Shown piece after piece: positions 35,506 through 44,023 of a DNA stretch of 64,000 nucleotides. Within the stretch, counting starts at the first letter, position 1. Each line of letters begins with the position of its first letter. This DNA comes from CAVUFH01 sp963740835. Its GTDB lineage: Bacteria > Actinomycetota > Acidimicrobiia > IMCC26256 > PALSA-610. The notes beneath the pieces are model-generated. The model was not told the origin of the DNA and searched no databases. It saw only the letters and a program-made list of their open reading frames with translations. Position numbers and translations under genes: made by a program. Location of the stretch: the NCBI GenBank assembly GCA_963740835.1, contig CAVUFH010000002.1:1116001-1180000 (forward strand), given 5' to 3'.

Positions 35506-37364
35506 TGATTGGTCGGGCCTCGGACCGTTCCTTCCGCAGCGATGAGCCGCGTCGCGGCGTCGATCAGGGCGAGGTGGGTGAACGCCTGGGGGAAGTTGCC
35601 GAGGTGCTGCCCGTTCGTCGCGTCGATCTCCTCCGCGTAGAGGAGCAGCGGACCGGCGAAGGACAGCAGCTTCTCGAACAGCGCGCGCGCACGGTCGAGC
35701 TCGCCGATGATCACGAGCGCGGAGACGAGCCAGAAGGAACAGATCGTGAAGGTTCCCTCGGCATCGTTCGAGAGCCCGTCGTCGGCCTGGTCGACGCGGT
35801 AGCGCAGGACCAAGCCGTCCTGGGTGAGCTCGTCGGCGATCGCGAGAACGGTCGCGCGGACGCGCTCGTCGTCGCCGGGCAAGAAGCCCATGATCGGAAT
35901 GAGTAGCGCGGATGCGTCGAGATCGGTCGTGTCATAGTGCTGCTTGAACACGCCACGACCGTCGACGCCCTTCGCGCAGATTTCCGCTTTGAGCGCGGCC
36001 GCGGCCGCATCCCAGGCTTCGGCGCGCTCGTGATCGTCCCGTGCTCGAGCGATGCGGGCGCCACGCTCGGCGGCGACCCAACACATGACCTTGGAGGCGA
36101 CGAAGTGCTTCGGGTCGCCGCGCATCTCCCAGATACCTTGGTCGGGTTCGGACGACATCCTGATCGCGGTGTCGACGAGACTCGCGATGCCTTCCCATAC
36201 CCGAGGAACGATCTGGCCGCCGCGCCGTTCGTGCGTGGCCATCGCGTCGAGCAGCATTCCCCACACATCGTGCTGCCGCTGGTCGTAAGCACCATTGCCG
36301 ATGCGCACCGGACGGGAGCCGCTGTAGCCGGACAGGTGGTCGAGGGTGCGCTCGGTGAGGTCGCGTTCACCGCCGATGCCGTACATGATCTGTAGGTCGA
36401 AGTCATCCGCGGATGCATCGCCTCTCACCGCCTCGAGGAGGAAGGCGAAGTATTCGAAGGCCTCCCAGTCGAAGCCGAGCTGGTGCAGCGCGCGCAACAT
36501 GAATGCGGAGTCTCGGATCCACGTGTAGCGGTAGTCCCAGTTCCGCTCGCCCCCCACCGTCTCCGGGAGCGACGTGGTGGCCGCGGCCATGATCGCGCCC
36601 GTCGGTGCGTAGCTGAGTCCCTTCAGCGCGAGCGCACCGCGTTCGATGTAGGGCCGGAAGCGGTGATCGGGGAACTTCGCGGTGCTCAGCCAGTTCCGCC
36701 AGTACCGCTCCGTCTCGTGCAAGTGATCGAACCCCTCGCTTGTGCTCTCCGGGACGACGCCTCCCCACGACAGCGCGACGAACGCGGAAGCTCCTTCCTC
36801 CAACGTCGTCCGCCCGTAGGTCCGGGCGCCGGTGAAACCGAGCTGCAGGCTGCTCGCGAGCTGCAGGGAGAGATCGCCATGGTGCACCGTCGCGCGCCCG
36901 TAGCCGCTCCCCTCATAGGTCCACTCCCCCTCGGCCGTCCCGTACTCGAAGAGTGGGAGGCAATTCATCTCCACTTCGACGCGTCCACTCGAACACGTCG
37001 CGATGCGCAGGAGCATGCCGAGCGCGCTCTCGTCGCCGGGGGGCCGGCGATAGCCCGTGCGGCGTTCGTTCGTGGTCGGTCCGACCACGAGGAGGTCCTG
37101 CACTGTGAGCCATCCGGTCGCCGTATGCCACGTCGTCTCGAGCACCAACGTGCCCGGCAAGTACCGGCGTTGGTCGGGAACGAACGCGTTCGTCGGCGCG
37201 ATGCGAAAGAATCCCGCGCGGCGATCGAGCAACGCACCGAACACGCTCGGCGAGTCCGGGCGAGGGAGGCACAGCCATTCGACGGCGCCGTCGGGCGCGA
37301 TCAGGCTGTTGACCTCGCAATCCGACAAGAAGCCGTAGTCCGCAATCGGCGGATAGGTACTCAT
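35502..37364 (-). CDS. Glycoside hydrolase family 15 protein
   Basis: 620 aa with the two-part GH15 layout: N-terminal beta-sandwich (MSTYPPIADYGFLSDCEVNS, APDGAVEWLCLPRPDSPSVF) and (alpha/alpha)6 barrel (GGERNWDYRYTWIRDSAFML). The two catalytic Glu positions are recognisable in DQGIWEMRG and DAEGTFTICSFWLV. Actinobacterial members of this type include trehalases and glucoamylase-like enzymes; no signal peptide is present, so a cytosolic trehalase or alpha-glucan hydrolase is likely. It overlaps SulP by 4 bases and heads the SulP-PPK2-ATPase run. Confidence 0.92.
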   Translation of the reverse strand: MSTYPPIADYGFLSDCEVNSLIAPDGAVEWLCLPRPDSPSVFGALLDRRAGFFRIAPTNAFVPDQRRYLPGTLVLETTWHTATGWLTVQDLLVVGPTTNERRTGYRRPPGDESALGMLLRIATCSSGRVEVEMNCLPLFEYGTAEGEWTYEGSGYGRATVHHGDLSLQLASSLQLGFTGARTYGRTTLEEGASAFVALSWGGVVPESTSEGFDHLHETERYWRNWLSTAKFPDHRFRPYIERGALALKGLSYAPTGAIMAAATTSLPETVGGERNWDYRYTWIRDSAFMLRALHQLGFDWEAFEYFAFLLEAVRGDASADDFDLQIMYGIGGERDLTERTLDHLSGYSGSRPVRIGNGAYDQRQHDVWGMLLDAMATHERRGGQIVPRVWEGIASLVDTAIRMSSEPDQGIWEMRGDPKHFVASKVMCWVAAERGARIARARDDHERAEAWDAAAAALKAEICAKGVDGRGVFKQHYDTTDLDASALLIPIMGFLPGDDERVRATVLAIADELTQDGLVLRYRVDQADDGLSNDAEGTFTICSFWLVSALVIIGELDRARALFEKLLSFAGPLLLYAEEIDATNGQHLGNFPQAFTHLALIDAATRLIAAEGTVRGPTNQ

Positions 37365-37419
37365 GACACTCCAATCACTGGCCGGCTGCTCGAGCCGGGC
37401 CCGATCCTACGGTGCATTG

Positions 37420-38097
37420 TCATTCGCGCGTTCGCGCAATCAACTCGTACGCGAGCACAACCTCGACGAGCCCGACGACGGAACCGATGACCATGCCGAG
37501 CAGTCCGTTGAGCAGGAACGCGGGCACGAACGGGTGCTCGAAGAGCTCGGTGTAATGGATGGCGTGCAACACCGCCTGCTCGAACTGGAGCGGCAGGGAG
37601 ACGAGGAAGAACGTGAGCCAGAAGGATCGGCGCACGAGGTGCGCCGATCTTCGGAAGGCCGATCCGACGCCGCGGTCCTCGATCGTGATCACCGGCCCGA
37701 CGAGCGACCATAACGTGAAGAGGATGACGCCGGGCACCACGAACACGGCCAAGCCGGCAAGCGTCGCGAGTGCCAGGAGCACATCGGCCCCCGCCAGCCG
37801 CCCCAACGGGAGCGCGTGCCAGATCTCGCGGAGGCTGAGGTCGGGATGCCCGTGCAGGTGGCTCCCGACGACCTTGTCGAGGATGCCCGCGTAGACGACG
37901 ACGCCTCCCATCGCGAACACCGCGGACGCGATCGACGTGATCGCCGCGCCGAACGGACGCGAGACATGACGGTCGATCACCAGAACTGTCGCGACCGCAT
38001 CGACCGCCGCGATGGTGCCGAACACGACGAACGCCGTCCCGGCGACACGCCAGAACCGCTCGCGATACGTCCGCAGCGCGGCGCCGAGCACGTCCAC
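37420..38097 (-). CDS. Multi-pass membrane protein (glycerophosphodiesterase membrane-domain-like)
   Basis: 225 aa from ATG 38097. The opening MDVLGAALRTYRERFWRVAG and about six hydrophobic segments (VVFGTIAAVDAVATVLVI, VFAMGGVVVYAGILDKVV, VLLALATLAGLAVFVVPGVI, WLTFFLVSLPLQF, AFLLNGLLGMVIGSVVGLVE) resemble the membrane region of GDPD-associated or DUF7847-type proteins. ITIEDRGVGSAFRRSAHLVR is the conserved cytosolic loop. No catalytic motif is seen. It precedes the GH15 operon by 55 bases. The first part has a copy in the chimeric remnant at 38805-39012. Confidence 0.75.
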   Translation of the reverse strand: MDVLGAALRTYRERFWRVAGTAFVVFGTIAAVDAVATVLVIDRHVSRPFGAAITSIASAVFAMGGVVVYAGILDKVVGSHLHGHPDLSLREIWHALPLGRLAGADVLLALATLAGLAVFVVPGVILFTLWSLVGPVITIEDRGVGSAFRRSAHLVRRSFWLTFFLVSLPLQFEQAVLHAIHYTELFEHPFVPAFLLNGLLGMVIGSVVGLVEVVLAYELIARTRE

Positions 38098-38166
38098 GCG
38101 CGCAGACTCCCGTGCACATGTTCGGGAATGCCCGTCTCCGTCAGGACTCGCCCCCCTGAGGACACC

Positions 38167-38610
38167 TCACATGTGTTCGCCGGGCAGCCGGCTGGCCTGC
38201 TTGACCCACCGAGTGAGGAGTGCTTCATCCAGCTGGTCGTCCTCGTAGATATCGAGATAGCGCGTGTCCTTGTTCTTGGATGCGCCGGGCGGAACAGGAC
38301 GCAATGACGTACCGCGGAAGAACGCGACTTTGACGTACTTCGTGAAGCAGTGGAAGTTGAGGAACCAGCCATCGTCCCCGACTCCGTAGAACGGCGAGTT
38401 CCACTTGACCGCCTTGCGCACGCCGGGCACGGCTTGCACGACGAGCGCGTCGAGGTCGCGCCCGACCTTGCGCTTCCAGCCTGGCATCGCCTTGATGTAG
38501 GCCCGCACGGGAGCATCGCCGTCGGCCTTCGCGATCTGCGGGTTGCCGCCGGTGAGGAGAACGGGCGTGCCCACGTTCGCGGCGATCTTCTTCGATGTCT
38601 TGCCGGCCAT
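38167..38610 (-). CDS. DUF1801 (YdhG-like) protein
   Basis: 147 aa from ATG 38610. The pattern PVRAYIKAMPGWKRKVGRDL, VPGVRKAVKWNSPFYGVG, FCFTK-type strand FHCFTKYVKVAFFRG and the C-terminal helix YEDDQLDEALLTRWVKQA fit DUF1801, a small cytosolic fold related to frataxin-like/iron-binding proteins of unclear role. A basic N-terminal extension (MAGKTSKKIAAN) precedes it. Upstream the frame runs into the MFS remnant, which excludes earlier starts. Confidence 0.82.
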   Translation of the reverse strand: MAGKTSKKIAANVGTPVLLTGGNPQIAKADGDAPVRAYIKAMPGWKRKVGRDLDALVVQAVPGVRKAVKWNSPFYGVGDDGWFLNFHCFTKYVKVAFFRGTSLRPVPPGASKNKDTRYLDIYEDDQLDEALLTRWVKQASRLPGEHM

Positions 38611-38642
38611 CGCGCTCACCGTAACTCGACACGTCGGCCGCG

Positions 38643-39012
38643 TGTCAGCCCAACGCCATACCTTCAGTCGACGACGACCGCACAGGACTGGGCAAGCGTC
38701 AGGATGGCGGGCGTCGGTGTTGATGCCGATGATCTCGTCCTGCACGGCAGCGGGCTGACCCTCGAGTTACTGCTGCAACTGCGTGTTGCTCAGGATCTGC
38801 ACGGACGACCTTGTCCAGGATGCCGGCGTAGACAACGACACCCGCCATCGCGAACACTGCGGTAACGGTCGACGTAATTGCGGCACCGAACGGAGGGGAG
38901 ACGTGACGGTCGATCACGAGGACCGTCGCCACGGCATCGACGGCCGCGATCGTGCCGAACACGACGAACGCCGTCACCGCGACCCGCCAGAACCGCTCCC
39001 GATACGTCCTCA
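38643..39012 (-). pseudogene. Chimeric remnant: 5' part of membrane-protein gene joined to 3' end of MFS gene
   Basis: Read on the minus strand, 39012-38805 aligns without gaps to 38075-37868, the first 70 or so codons of the neighbouring membrane protein (TAFVVFGTIAAVDAVATVLV in the copy). At about 38800 the text switches to the 3' end of the MFS gene: 38799-38703 matches 42466-42370, then about 75 bases are missing, then 38697-38643 matches 42293-42239 including the stop region. The junction is out of frame and no start codon is kept. The rest of 38611-39087 holds only the start region of the antiporter. Confidence 0.85.
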
Positions 39013-39087
39013 GTCTCGAGGTGATAGACGTGAGCCGCGTCGCCGGCCAAGACGTCTGACGCGCGGCACGACCCGAGGAGATCGTTC

Positions 39088-40392
39088 GTGGAGCACGGCC
39101 TCGACACCCAGCTCCTTGCGGTCGTTGCGGCCGCGGTCATCGCATGGGGCCTCTTGTCCGCGAGGCTCGAGCGCCTCGACATCAGTGCGCCCATCGCGTT
39201 CGTCGGGTTCGGGCTCGTCTGCGCCAACCCGCCACTGTCGCTGATCGATCCGCACATACAGAGCGCCGGGCTGCGGACCATCGCGGAGGTGACGCTGGCA
39301 CTGCTCCTCTTCTCGGACGCAGCGCGCGTGAACCTCCGGAGCCTGCGGCGCGATGCCGCGGTGCCACTTCGACTGCTGTTCATCGGTCTCCCATTGTCGA
39401 TCGCAGTCGGCACGGCGATCGCAGCCGTCCTCTTCCCCGATCTCAGTCCATGGGCGGCGGCCGTGATCGCGGCGGCCGTCGCGCCCACCGACGCCGCGCT
39501 CGGCGCCCAGGTCGTGGAGGACCTGCACGTTCCACTTCGCATCCGCCGCGTGCTCAATGTCGAAAGCGGGTTGAACGACGGAATCGCTACACCGTTCGTC
39601 TCGTTCTTCCTCGCCGGCGCGGTTGCCGACGAAGTGGCGCACCCGGGTACGGGCCTCGTCTCCGCCCTGGGCGACCTGGGGATCGGAGTCCTCGTGGGCG
39701 CGGCGCTCGGCCTCGGCGGTGGGCTCCTCTTCCGCCTCGCACAGCGTGCGGGCTGGTCGGCGAGCGGATACCGCGCCATCACCGTGCTCGCGTTCGCGCT
39801 GCTGGCTTATGCGCTCACGATCGAGCTCAGCGGCAACGGATTCATCGGCGCGTTCGTGGGCGGGCTCGCATTCGGCACGGTCCTCGGTGCGGACGACCGC
39901 GAGGCCGCGCTCGAATTCGACGCGCAAGCAGGTGAGCTCTTGTCGTTGATCGTCTGGTTCCTGTTCGGCGCCGTGCTGCTGACGGCGCTCGACGCGATCT
40001 CTTGGCAGTCCGTCGTGTTCGCGGTCCTCGCCCTGACCGTCATGCGGATGGTGCCCGTCGCGACCGCGCTGTTCGGCACACACCTCACCCGCCCGACCGT
40101 CGCGTTCGTCGGCTGGTTCGGGCCACGTGGCCTGGCGTCGATCGTGTTCGGCCTCCTCGCGTTTGACTCGCTCGCAGATCGCGACGCACGGGTCGTGCTG
40201 GCCGCCATTACGCTCACTGTGCTCCTGAGCGTCGTCGCCCACGGTGTGAGCGCGACCCCACTGGCCCGGCGCTATGGGGTGTACGCCGCCGCGCGGGGCG
40301 AGCAGGACGATGAACGCGCGCCATCCACGATCGCGAGCCGGCCGCTCAGCCGCACGCGACACGCACGGACGCGATCACCCCTCCGCGGGTGA
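39088..40392 (+). CDS. CPA1-type cation/proton antiporter
   Basis: 434 aa from GTG 39088 with GAGGAG 7 bases upstream. About 12 membrane segments span residues 7-405. Conserved ion-site stretches are APTDAALGAQVV (about 131-142) and NVESGLNDGIATPFVSFF (about 155-172), which supply the Asp residues typical of CPA1 Na+/H+ exchangers. GFIGAFVGGLAFGTVLG and WFGPRGLASIVFGLLA complete the pattern. It should exchange Na+ or K+ for H+ across the inner membrane. A short hydrophilic tail ends the protein. It stands alone on its strand. Confidence 0.9.
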   Translation: MEHGLDTQLLAVVAAAVIAWGLLSARLERLDISAPIAFVGFGLVCANPPLSLIDPHIQSAGLRTIAEVTLALLLFSDAARVNLRSLRRDAAVPLRLLFIGLPLSIAVGTAIAAVLFPDLSPWAAAVIAAAVAPTDAALGAQVVEDLHVPLRIRRVLNVESGLNDGIATPFVSFFLAGAVADEVAHPGTGLVSALGDLGIGVLVGAALGLGGGLLFRLAQRAGWSASGYRAITVLAFALLAYALTIELSGNGFIGAFVGGLAFGTVLGADDREAALEFDAQAGELLSLIVWFLFGAVLLTALDAISWQSVVFAVLALTVMRMVPVATALFGTHLTRPTVAFVGWFGPRGLASIVFGLLAFDSLADRDARVVLAAITLTVLLSVVAHGVSATPLARRYGVYAAARGEQDDERAPSTIASRPLSRTRHARTRSPLRG

Positions 40393-40623
40393 TGCCCTCT
40401 CACTCCACTCGTCCTGATACTCCGGCGTGCGCAGCGAATTCCGGTGCTGCTGCGAGTGCCGCGCGTGCACCCGACGAGCCGAGGGAACTACCGAGACATG
40501 TTGGCGACCTGGCATGCGGGACATGTGTACCTCGCGGCGCTGCTCGCATGAGCAACCGATCGCGGGCATTATGCGCGCAGGCGTCGCGCTTCCGGTCGCG
40601 GCCGTGAGCTGGCGAGACGAGAC

Positions 40624-42012
40624 ATGACTGAAAGCGCCCACGCGGGGCGAGCATCGGAGTCGATGCGGCGCATCCTCGTCCCGCTCGCGCTTGCGCAGTT
40701 CATCTGCAGCTTCGCGGGCTCGAACATGAACGTGATGATCAACGACATCAGCAAGGATCTGGATACGACCGTGCAGGGCGTGCAGACGGCCATCACGATC
40801 TTCTTGCTGGTCATGGCCGCCCTGATGATCCCTGGCGGCAAGCTGACGGACCGGTGGGGACGGAAGCGATGCTTCACGATCGGGCTGATCGTGTACGGGA
40901 TCGGTGCCTTACTGAGTGCGATCTCTCCGGGTCTCGGCGTCCTCATCCTCGGCAACTCGATCTTCGAGGGTGTCGGCACCGCGCTGTTGATCCCGCCCGT
41001 CTACATCCTCACGACGATTCTCATCAGCGACGTCACTGCGCGTCCGCGCGCGTTCGGCGTCATCACCGGCATGGGAGGAATCGGCGCGGCCGCGGGTCCG
41101 CTGATCGGAGGACTCATCACGACCGCGATCAGCTGGCGCGCCGCCTTCGTCTTCCAAGCCCTGATCATCGCGGTGATCGTGTACCTGAGTCGCTCGATCG
41201 TCGATCCGGTCGCGCCCGACCCGACTCGTCCGTTCGACATCCTCGGAGCTGTCCTCTCTGCAATCGGCCTCGTCTTGGTCGTGACGGGTGTCCTCGCGGC
41301 CGACAACAACCTCCTCGTCACGGCCCTCCTCCTCGCCTCCGGCGCCGTCGTCCTCGCGGGGTTCTTCGCACACATCCGCGCTTCAGAACGGAGAGGCGAA
41401 GAGCCGCTGCTCTCGACCGGACTCTTCCGAAACCGGGTGTCGAACCTCGGGCTCGTCACGCAGAACGTGCAATGGCTCCTGCTCATGGGAACCGCGTTCG
41501 TCGTGTCGGCCTACCTGCAAGTCGTCCGTGGCTACAACGCCATCCAAACCGGCGTCATCTTCACGGCCGCGACAGGCGGCATCTTGGCGTCGTCACTTGC
41601 CGCCGAACGACTCGCGAAGCGGTACTCGCAGCGGACGCTCATCGTGGCGGGTTTCGTCACCACGATCACGGGAGTCGCGGTCCTGCTCGCGCTCGTCAAG
41701 GGTTCGCCCGGCGCCTGGGCGTTCGCGCCCGGGCTCCTGCTCATCGGCCTGGGCGTCGGAGTGATGCTGACCCCGTCGGTGAACGTCGTCCAGTCCGCGT
41801 TCCCCGAGGAGCAGCAGGGCGAGATATCGGGCTTGTCGCGCTGCATCTCCAACCTCGGCTCTTCCTTGGGCACGGCGGTCGGCGGGACGATCCTGATCTC
41901 CAGCCTCGCGAAGAGCTCCTATGGCGTCGCGATGATCGTCTTGGCGCTCATCGGGGTGGTCGGCCTCGGCGCCGCGATGCTCCTGCCCGCGTCGCGCGTA
42001 CGGGCGGGATAG
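40624..42012 (+). CDS. MFS transporter, DHA2-like drug exporter
   Basis: 462 aa with about 14 hydrophobic segments. Motif A appears as GGKLTDRWGRKR (about 76-87), and motif C-like GMGGIGAAAGPLIGG at about 155-169. The family exports drugs or metabolites by proton antiport. It ends 17 bases before a strong hairpin and converges with another, distinct MFS exporter (42241-43824). The start ATG has no strong Shine-Dalgarno site. The preceding 230 bases (40393-40623) show no gene. The substrate is unknown. Confidence 0.9.
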   Translation: MTESAHAGRASESMRRILVPLALAQFICSFAGSNMNVMINDISKDLDTTVQGVQTAITIFLLVMAALMIPGGKLTDRWGRKRCFTIGLIVYGIGALLSAISPGLGVLILGNSIFEGVGTALLIPPVYILTTILISDVTARPRAFGVITGMGGIGAAAGPLIGGLITTAISWRAAFVFQALIIAVIVYLSRSIVDPVAPDPTRPFDILGAVLSAIGLVLVVTGVLAADNNLLVTALLLASGAVVLAGFFAHIRASERRGEEPLLSTGLFRNRVSNLGLVTQNVQWLLLMGTAFVVSAYLQVVRGYNAIQTGVIFTAATGGILASSLAAERLAKRYSQRTLIVAGFVTTITGVAVLLALVKGSPGAWAFAPGLLLIGLGVGVMLTPSVNVVQSAFPEEQQGEISGLSRCISNLGSSLGTAVGGTILISSLAKSSYGVAMIVLALIGVVGLGAAMLLPASRVRAG

Positions 42013-42028
42013 CGGACGAGGAGCGTGC

Positions 42029-42061
42029 GTCGTCGGCGGCGCCAACGGTGCCGCCGACGAC
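42029..42061. terminator. Strong 15-base-stem hairpin between convergent MFS genes
   Basis: GTCGTCGGCGGCGCC, loop AAC, then GGTGCCGCCGACGAC: 15 pairs with one G-T wobble, starting 17 bases after the stop of the first MFS gene. There is no T-tract. It is the best terminator-like structure in the window and may serve both convergent genes. Confidence 0.6.
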
Positions 42062-42240
42062 TCCGACAACCTTCTCACGACTTCAACGACGACGGCGTTC
42101 CCGTCGCGTCAGTCGCAGTCGGCGAGCGCCTCCAACATCCCGTCGTACGCGGCGGCAGCGTTTCCTGCTGCCGACCTCCGCGCGTCCTGAACGCTGCGGA
42201 CGATCGCGTGCACGTCCTGGTTGGTCGCGTTGCCGCGGGG

Positions 42241-43824
42241 TCAGCCGAGCGCCATGCCTTCGGTCGACGACGACCCCACCGGATCGGGCAAGCGCACCAT
42301 GCGGAACGAGGTGAACAACCCGAGCAAGCCTGCGAACAGCGGGACGAGCAACGCGACCTGGAGCGCACGATGGCGCGCGTCGGTGTTGATGCTGATGATC
42401 TCGTCCTGCACAGCAGCGGGCTGACCCTCGAGTTGCTGCTGCAACTGCGTGTTGCTCAGGATCTGGGCGTCGTGTTCGAGCACGTCCGCGACCTGTTCCT
42501 GCTGGGCGGTGTCGAGCACGGTGCTGTCCTTCGCCAGATTCGTGAACGAGAACGAGAGCGCGGCAAGCATGATCGCACCCGCGAACGCGAGACCGAACGA
42601 GAGTCCGAACGATCCACCGGCCGAGTTCACACCCGCGGCCTCGCTCACGCGCTCGTCGGAGATCGGCGCGAGCGTGTAGTTGTTGAGCTGCGACACGAGC
42701 ATGCCGAGCCCGCAGCCCATGACAATGAGCGGGATCACGAGGTACCACCCCGAGGTTGCGCGCGGAACAATCGGAATCAGCGCGACGACACCAACCGTCA
42801 CGAGCGCGAAGCCGGCCCGAATGATCTTCGCCGGCCGCGTACGCCCGGACCGCTTGCCGGCAAGCAGTGCCACGCCGAACATGCTGAGCGAAAGCGGCGC
42901 GAGCGACAGTCCGGCTTGCATCGCGTTGTACTCGAACACCATCTGCAGATAGATCGGCAGCACGATCATCGAGCCGCCGAGCGCGACCTGCTGCAGCAGT
43001 TGCCCGGAGATGCCGGTCCGGAACAACGGGTACGAGAACAAGCCGGGGTCGAGCAGTGTCGGCTTCCCCTCCCGCTTGCGCCGCACCAGCCAGAACGCCA
43101 ACCCGGCCATGGCCGCCACACCGAGGAGCAGGAGCGCGACGACCGACTCGCCGCCTTCCTGCCACACGAGGATGCTCAGGACGAGCCCGCCCATCCCGAG
43201 CACCGACAGCACTGCACCAACGATGTCGATCTCCCGCGGACCCGTGTACGGCGCATCGCGAACCAGCCTGATCCCCGACAACACGACCACGATGATGACG
43301 TCCTCGAGCAAGAACGCGACCCGCCACGACAGGTACGTAGTGATGAACCCGCCGACCAGCGGCCCGACCGCCGCTGCGATCGCCGCGGCCGCGCCGACGA
43401 GCGCGTACGCCTGTTTCTGCGCGGCGCCTTCGAAGTTGCCGTGGATCAGCGACTGCATCGCGGGTAGCAGCAGGGACGCGCCGAGTCCGCCGATGATCGC
43501 CCAGAAGACGATCATCGCGGTCAGTCCTTGCGCCAACGCCATCGCCAGCGCGCCGACGGCGTAGGCGAGCAGGCCCAGCACGTACGCGCGCTTGCGGCCG
43601 ATGAGGTCGCCGACCTTGCTCCCGATGAGGATGAACGCGGCTGACACGAGCGCTTCGAGCGCGATGGCCGACTGCACGCCGCTGACGGTCGTGTCGAGGT
43701 CGTGCACGACGGCCGAGATCGATACGTTCATCAACGACGTGTCCACCACGAGCACGAACATCGCCATCGCGAGGAGAACCGCGAGTCGCTTGCTTCCGGT
43801 CGCCGGTTCCGCCGCTGGCATCAT
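42241..43824 (-). CDS. MFS transporter, DHA2 family (EmrB/QacA-like)
   Basis: 527 aa; two adjacent ATGs (43824, 43821) can start it. Fourteen membrane segments are expected. The opening LAVLLAMAMFVLVVDTSLMN and motif A GSKVGDLIGRKR are DHA2 hallmarks. A large loop late in the protein contains TNLAKDSTVLDTAQQEQVAD and Gln-rich TQLQQQLEGQP, typical of the last extracytoplasmic loop in this family. Proton-driven export of lipophilic compounds is expected. Its 3' end has been copied into the chimeric remnant at 38643-38800. Confidence 0.91.
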   Translation of the reverse strand: MMPAAEPATGSKRLAVLLAMAMFVLVVDTSLMNVSISAVVHDLDTTVSGVQSAIALEALVSAAFILIGSKVGDLIGRKRAYVLGLLAYAVGALAMALAQGLTAMIVFWAIIGGLGASLLLPAMQSLIHGNFEGAAQKQAYALVGAAAAIAAAVGPLVGGFITTYLSWRVAFLLEDVIIVVVLSGIRLVRDAPYTGPREIDIVGAVLSVLGMGGLVLSILVWQEGGESVVALLLLGVAAMAGLAFWLVRRKREGKPTLLDPGLFSYPLFRTGISGQLLQQVALGGSMIVLPIYLQMVFEYNAMQAGLSLAPLSLSMFGVALLAGKRSGRTRPAKIIRAGFALVTVGVVALIPIVPRATSGWYLVIPLIVMGCGLGMLVSQLNNYTLAPISDERVSEAAGVNSAGGSFGLSFGLAFAGAIMLAALSFSFTNLAKDSTVLDTAQQEQVADVLEHDAQILSNTQLQQQLEGQPAAVQDEIISINTDARHRALQVALLVPLFAGLLGLFTSFRMVRLPDPVGSSSTEGMALG

Positions 43825-44023
43825 GCGAACCTAGTGGCCGGGCACGAAGCCCACGAGCATCCCGTGGTCTGCCGCAACTGATTTGGGCAGGACTCCCGGC
43901 TCGCGAGGATCACCCCATCTGGACGATGTCGTGATCCGCGAATGCGTGCACCCTTGCTGACGGGTCTGTCGGACGCCAAGTCGTCAGACGCGCCCGGCAA
44001 CGAAGCGATCCGGACGGAAGGAC

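Noticed and set aside
40500..40560. Short palindrome TGCTC-GCAT-GAGCA before the first MFS gene
   Set aside because: Only five pairs, which is expected by chance in 64 kb.
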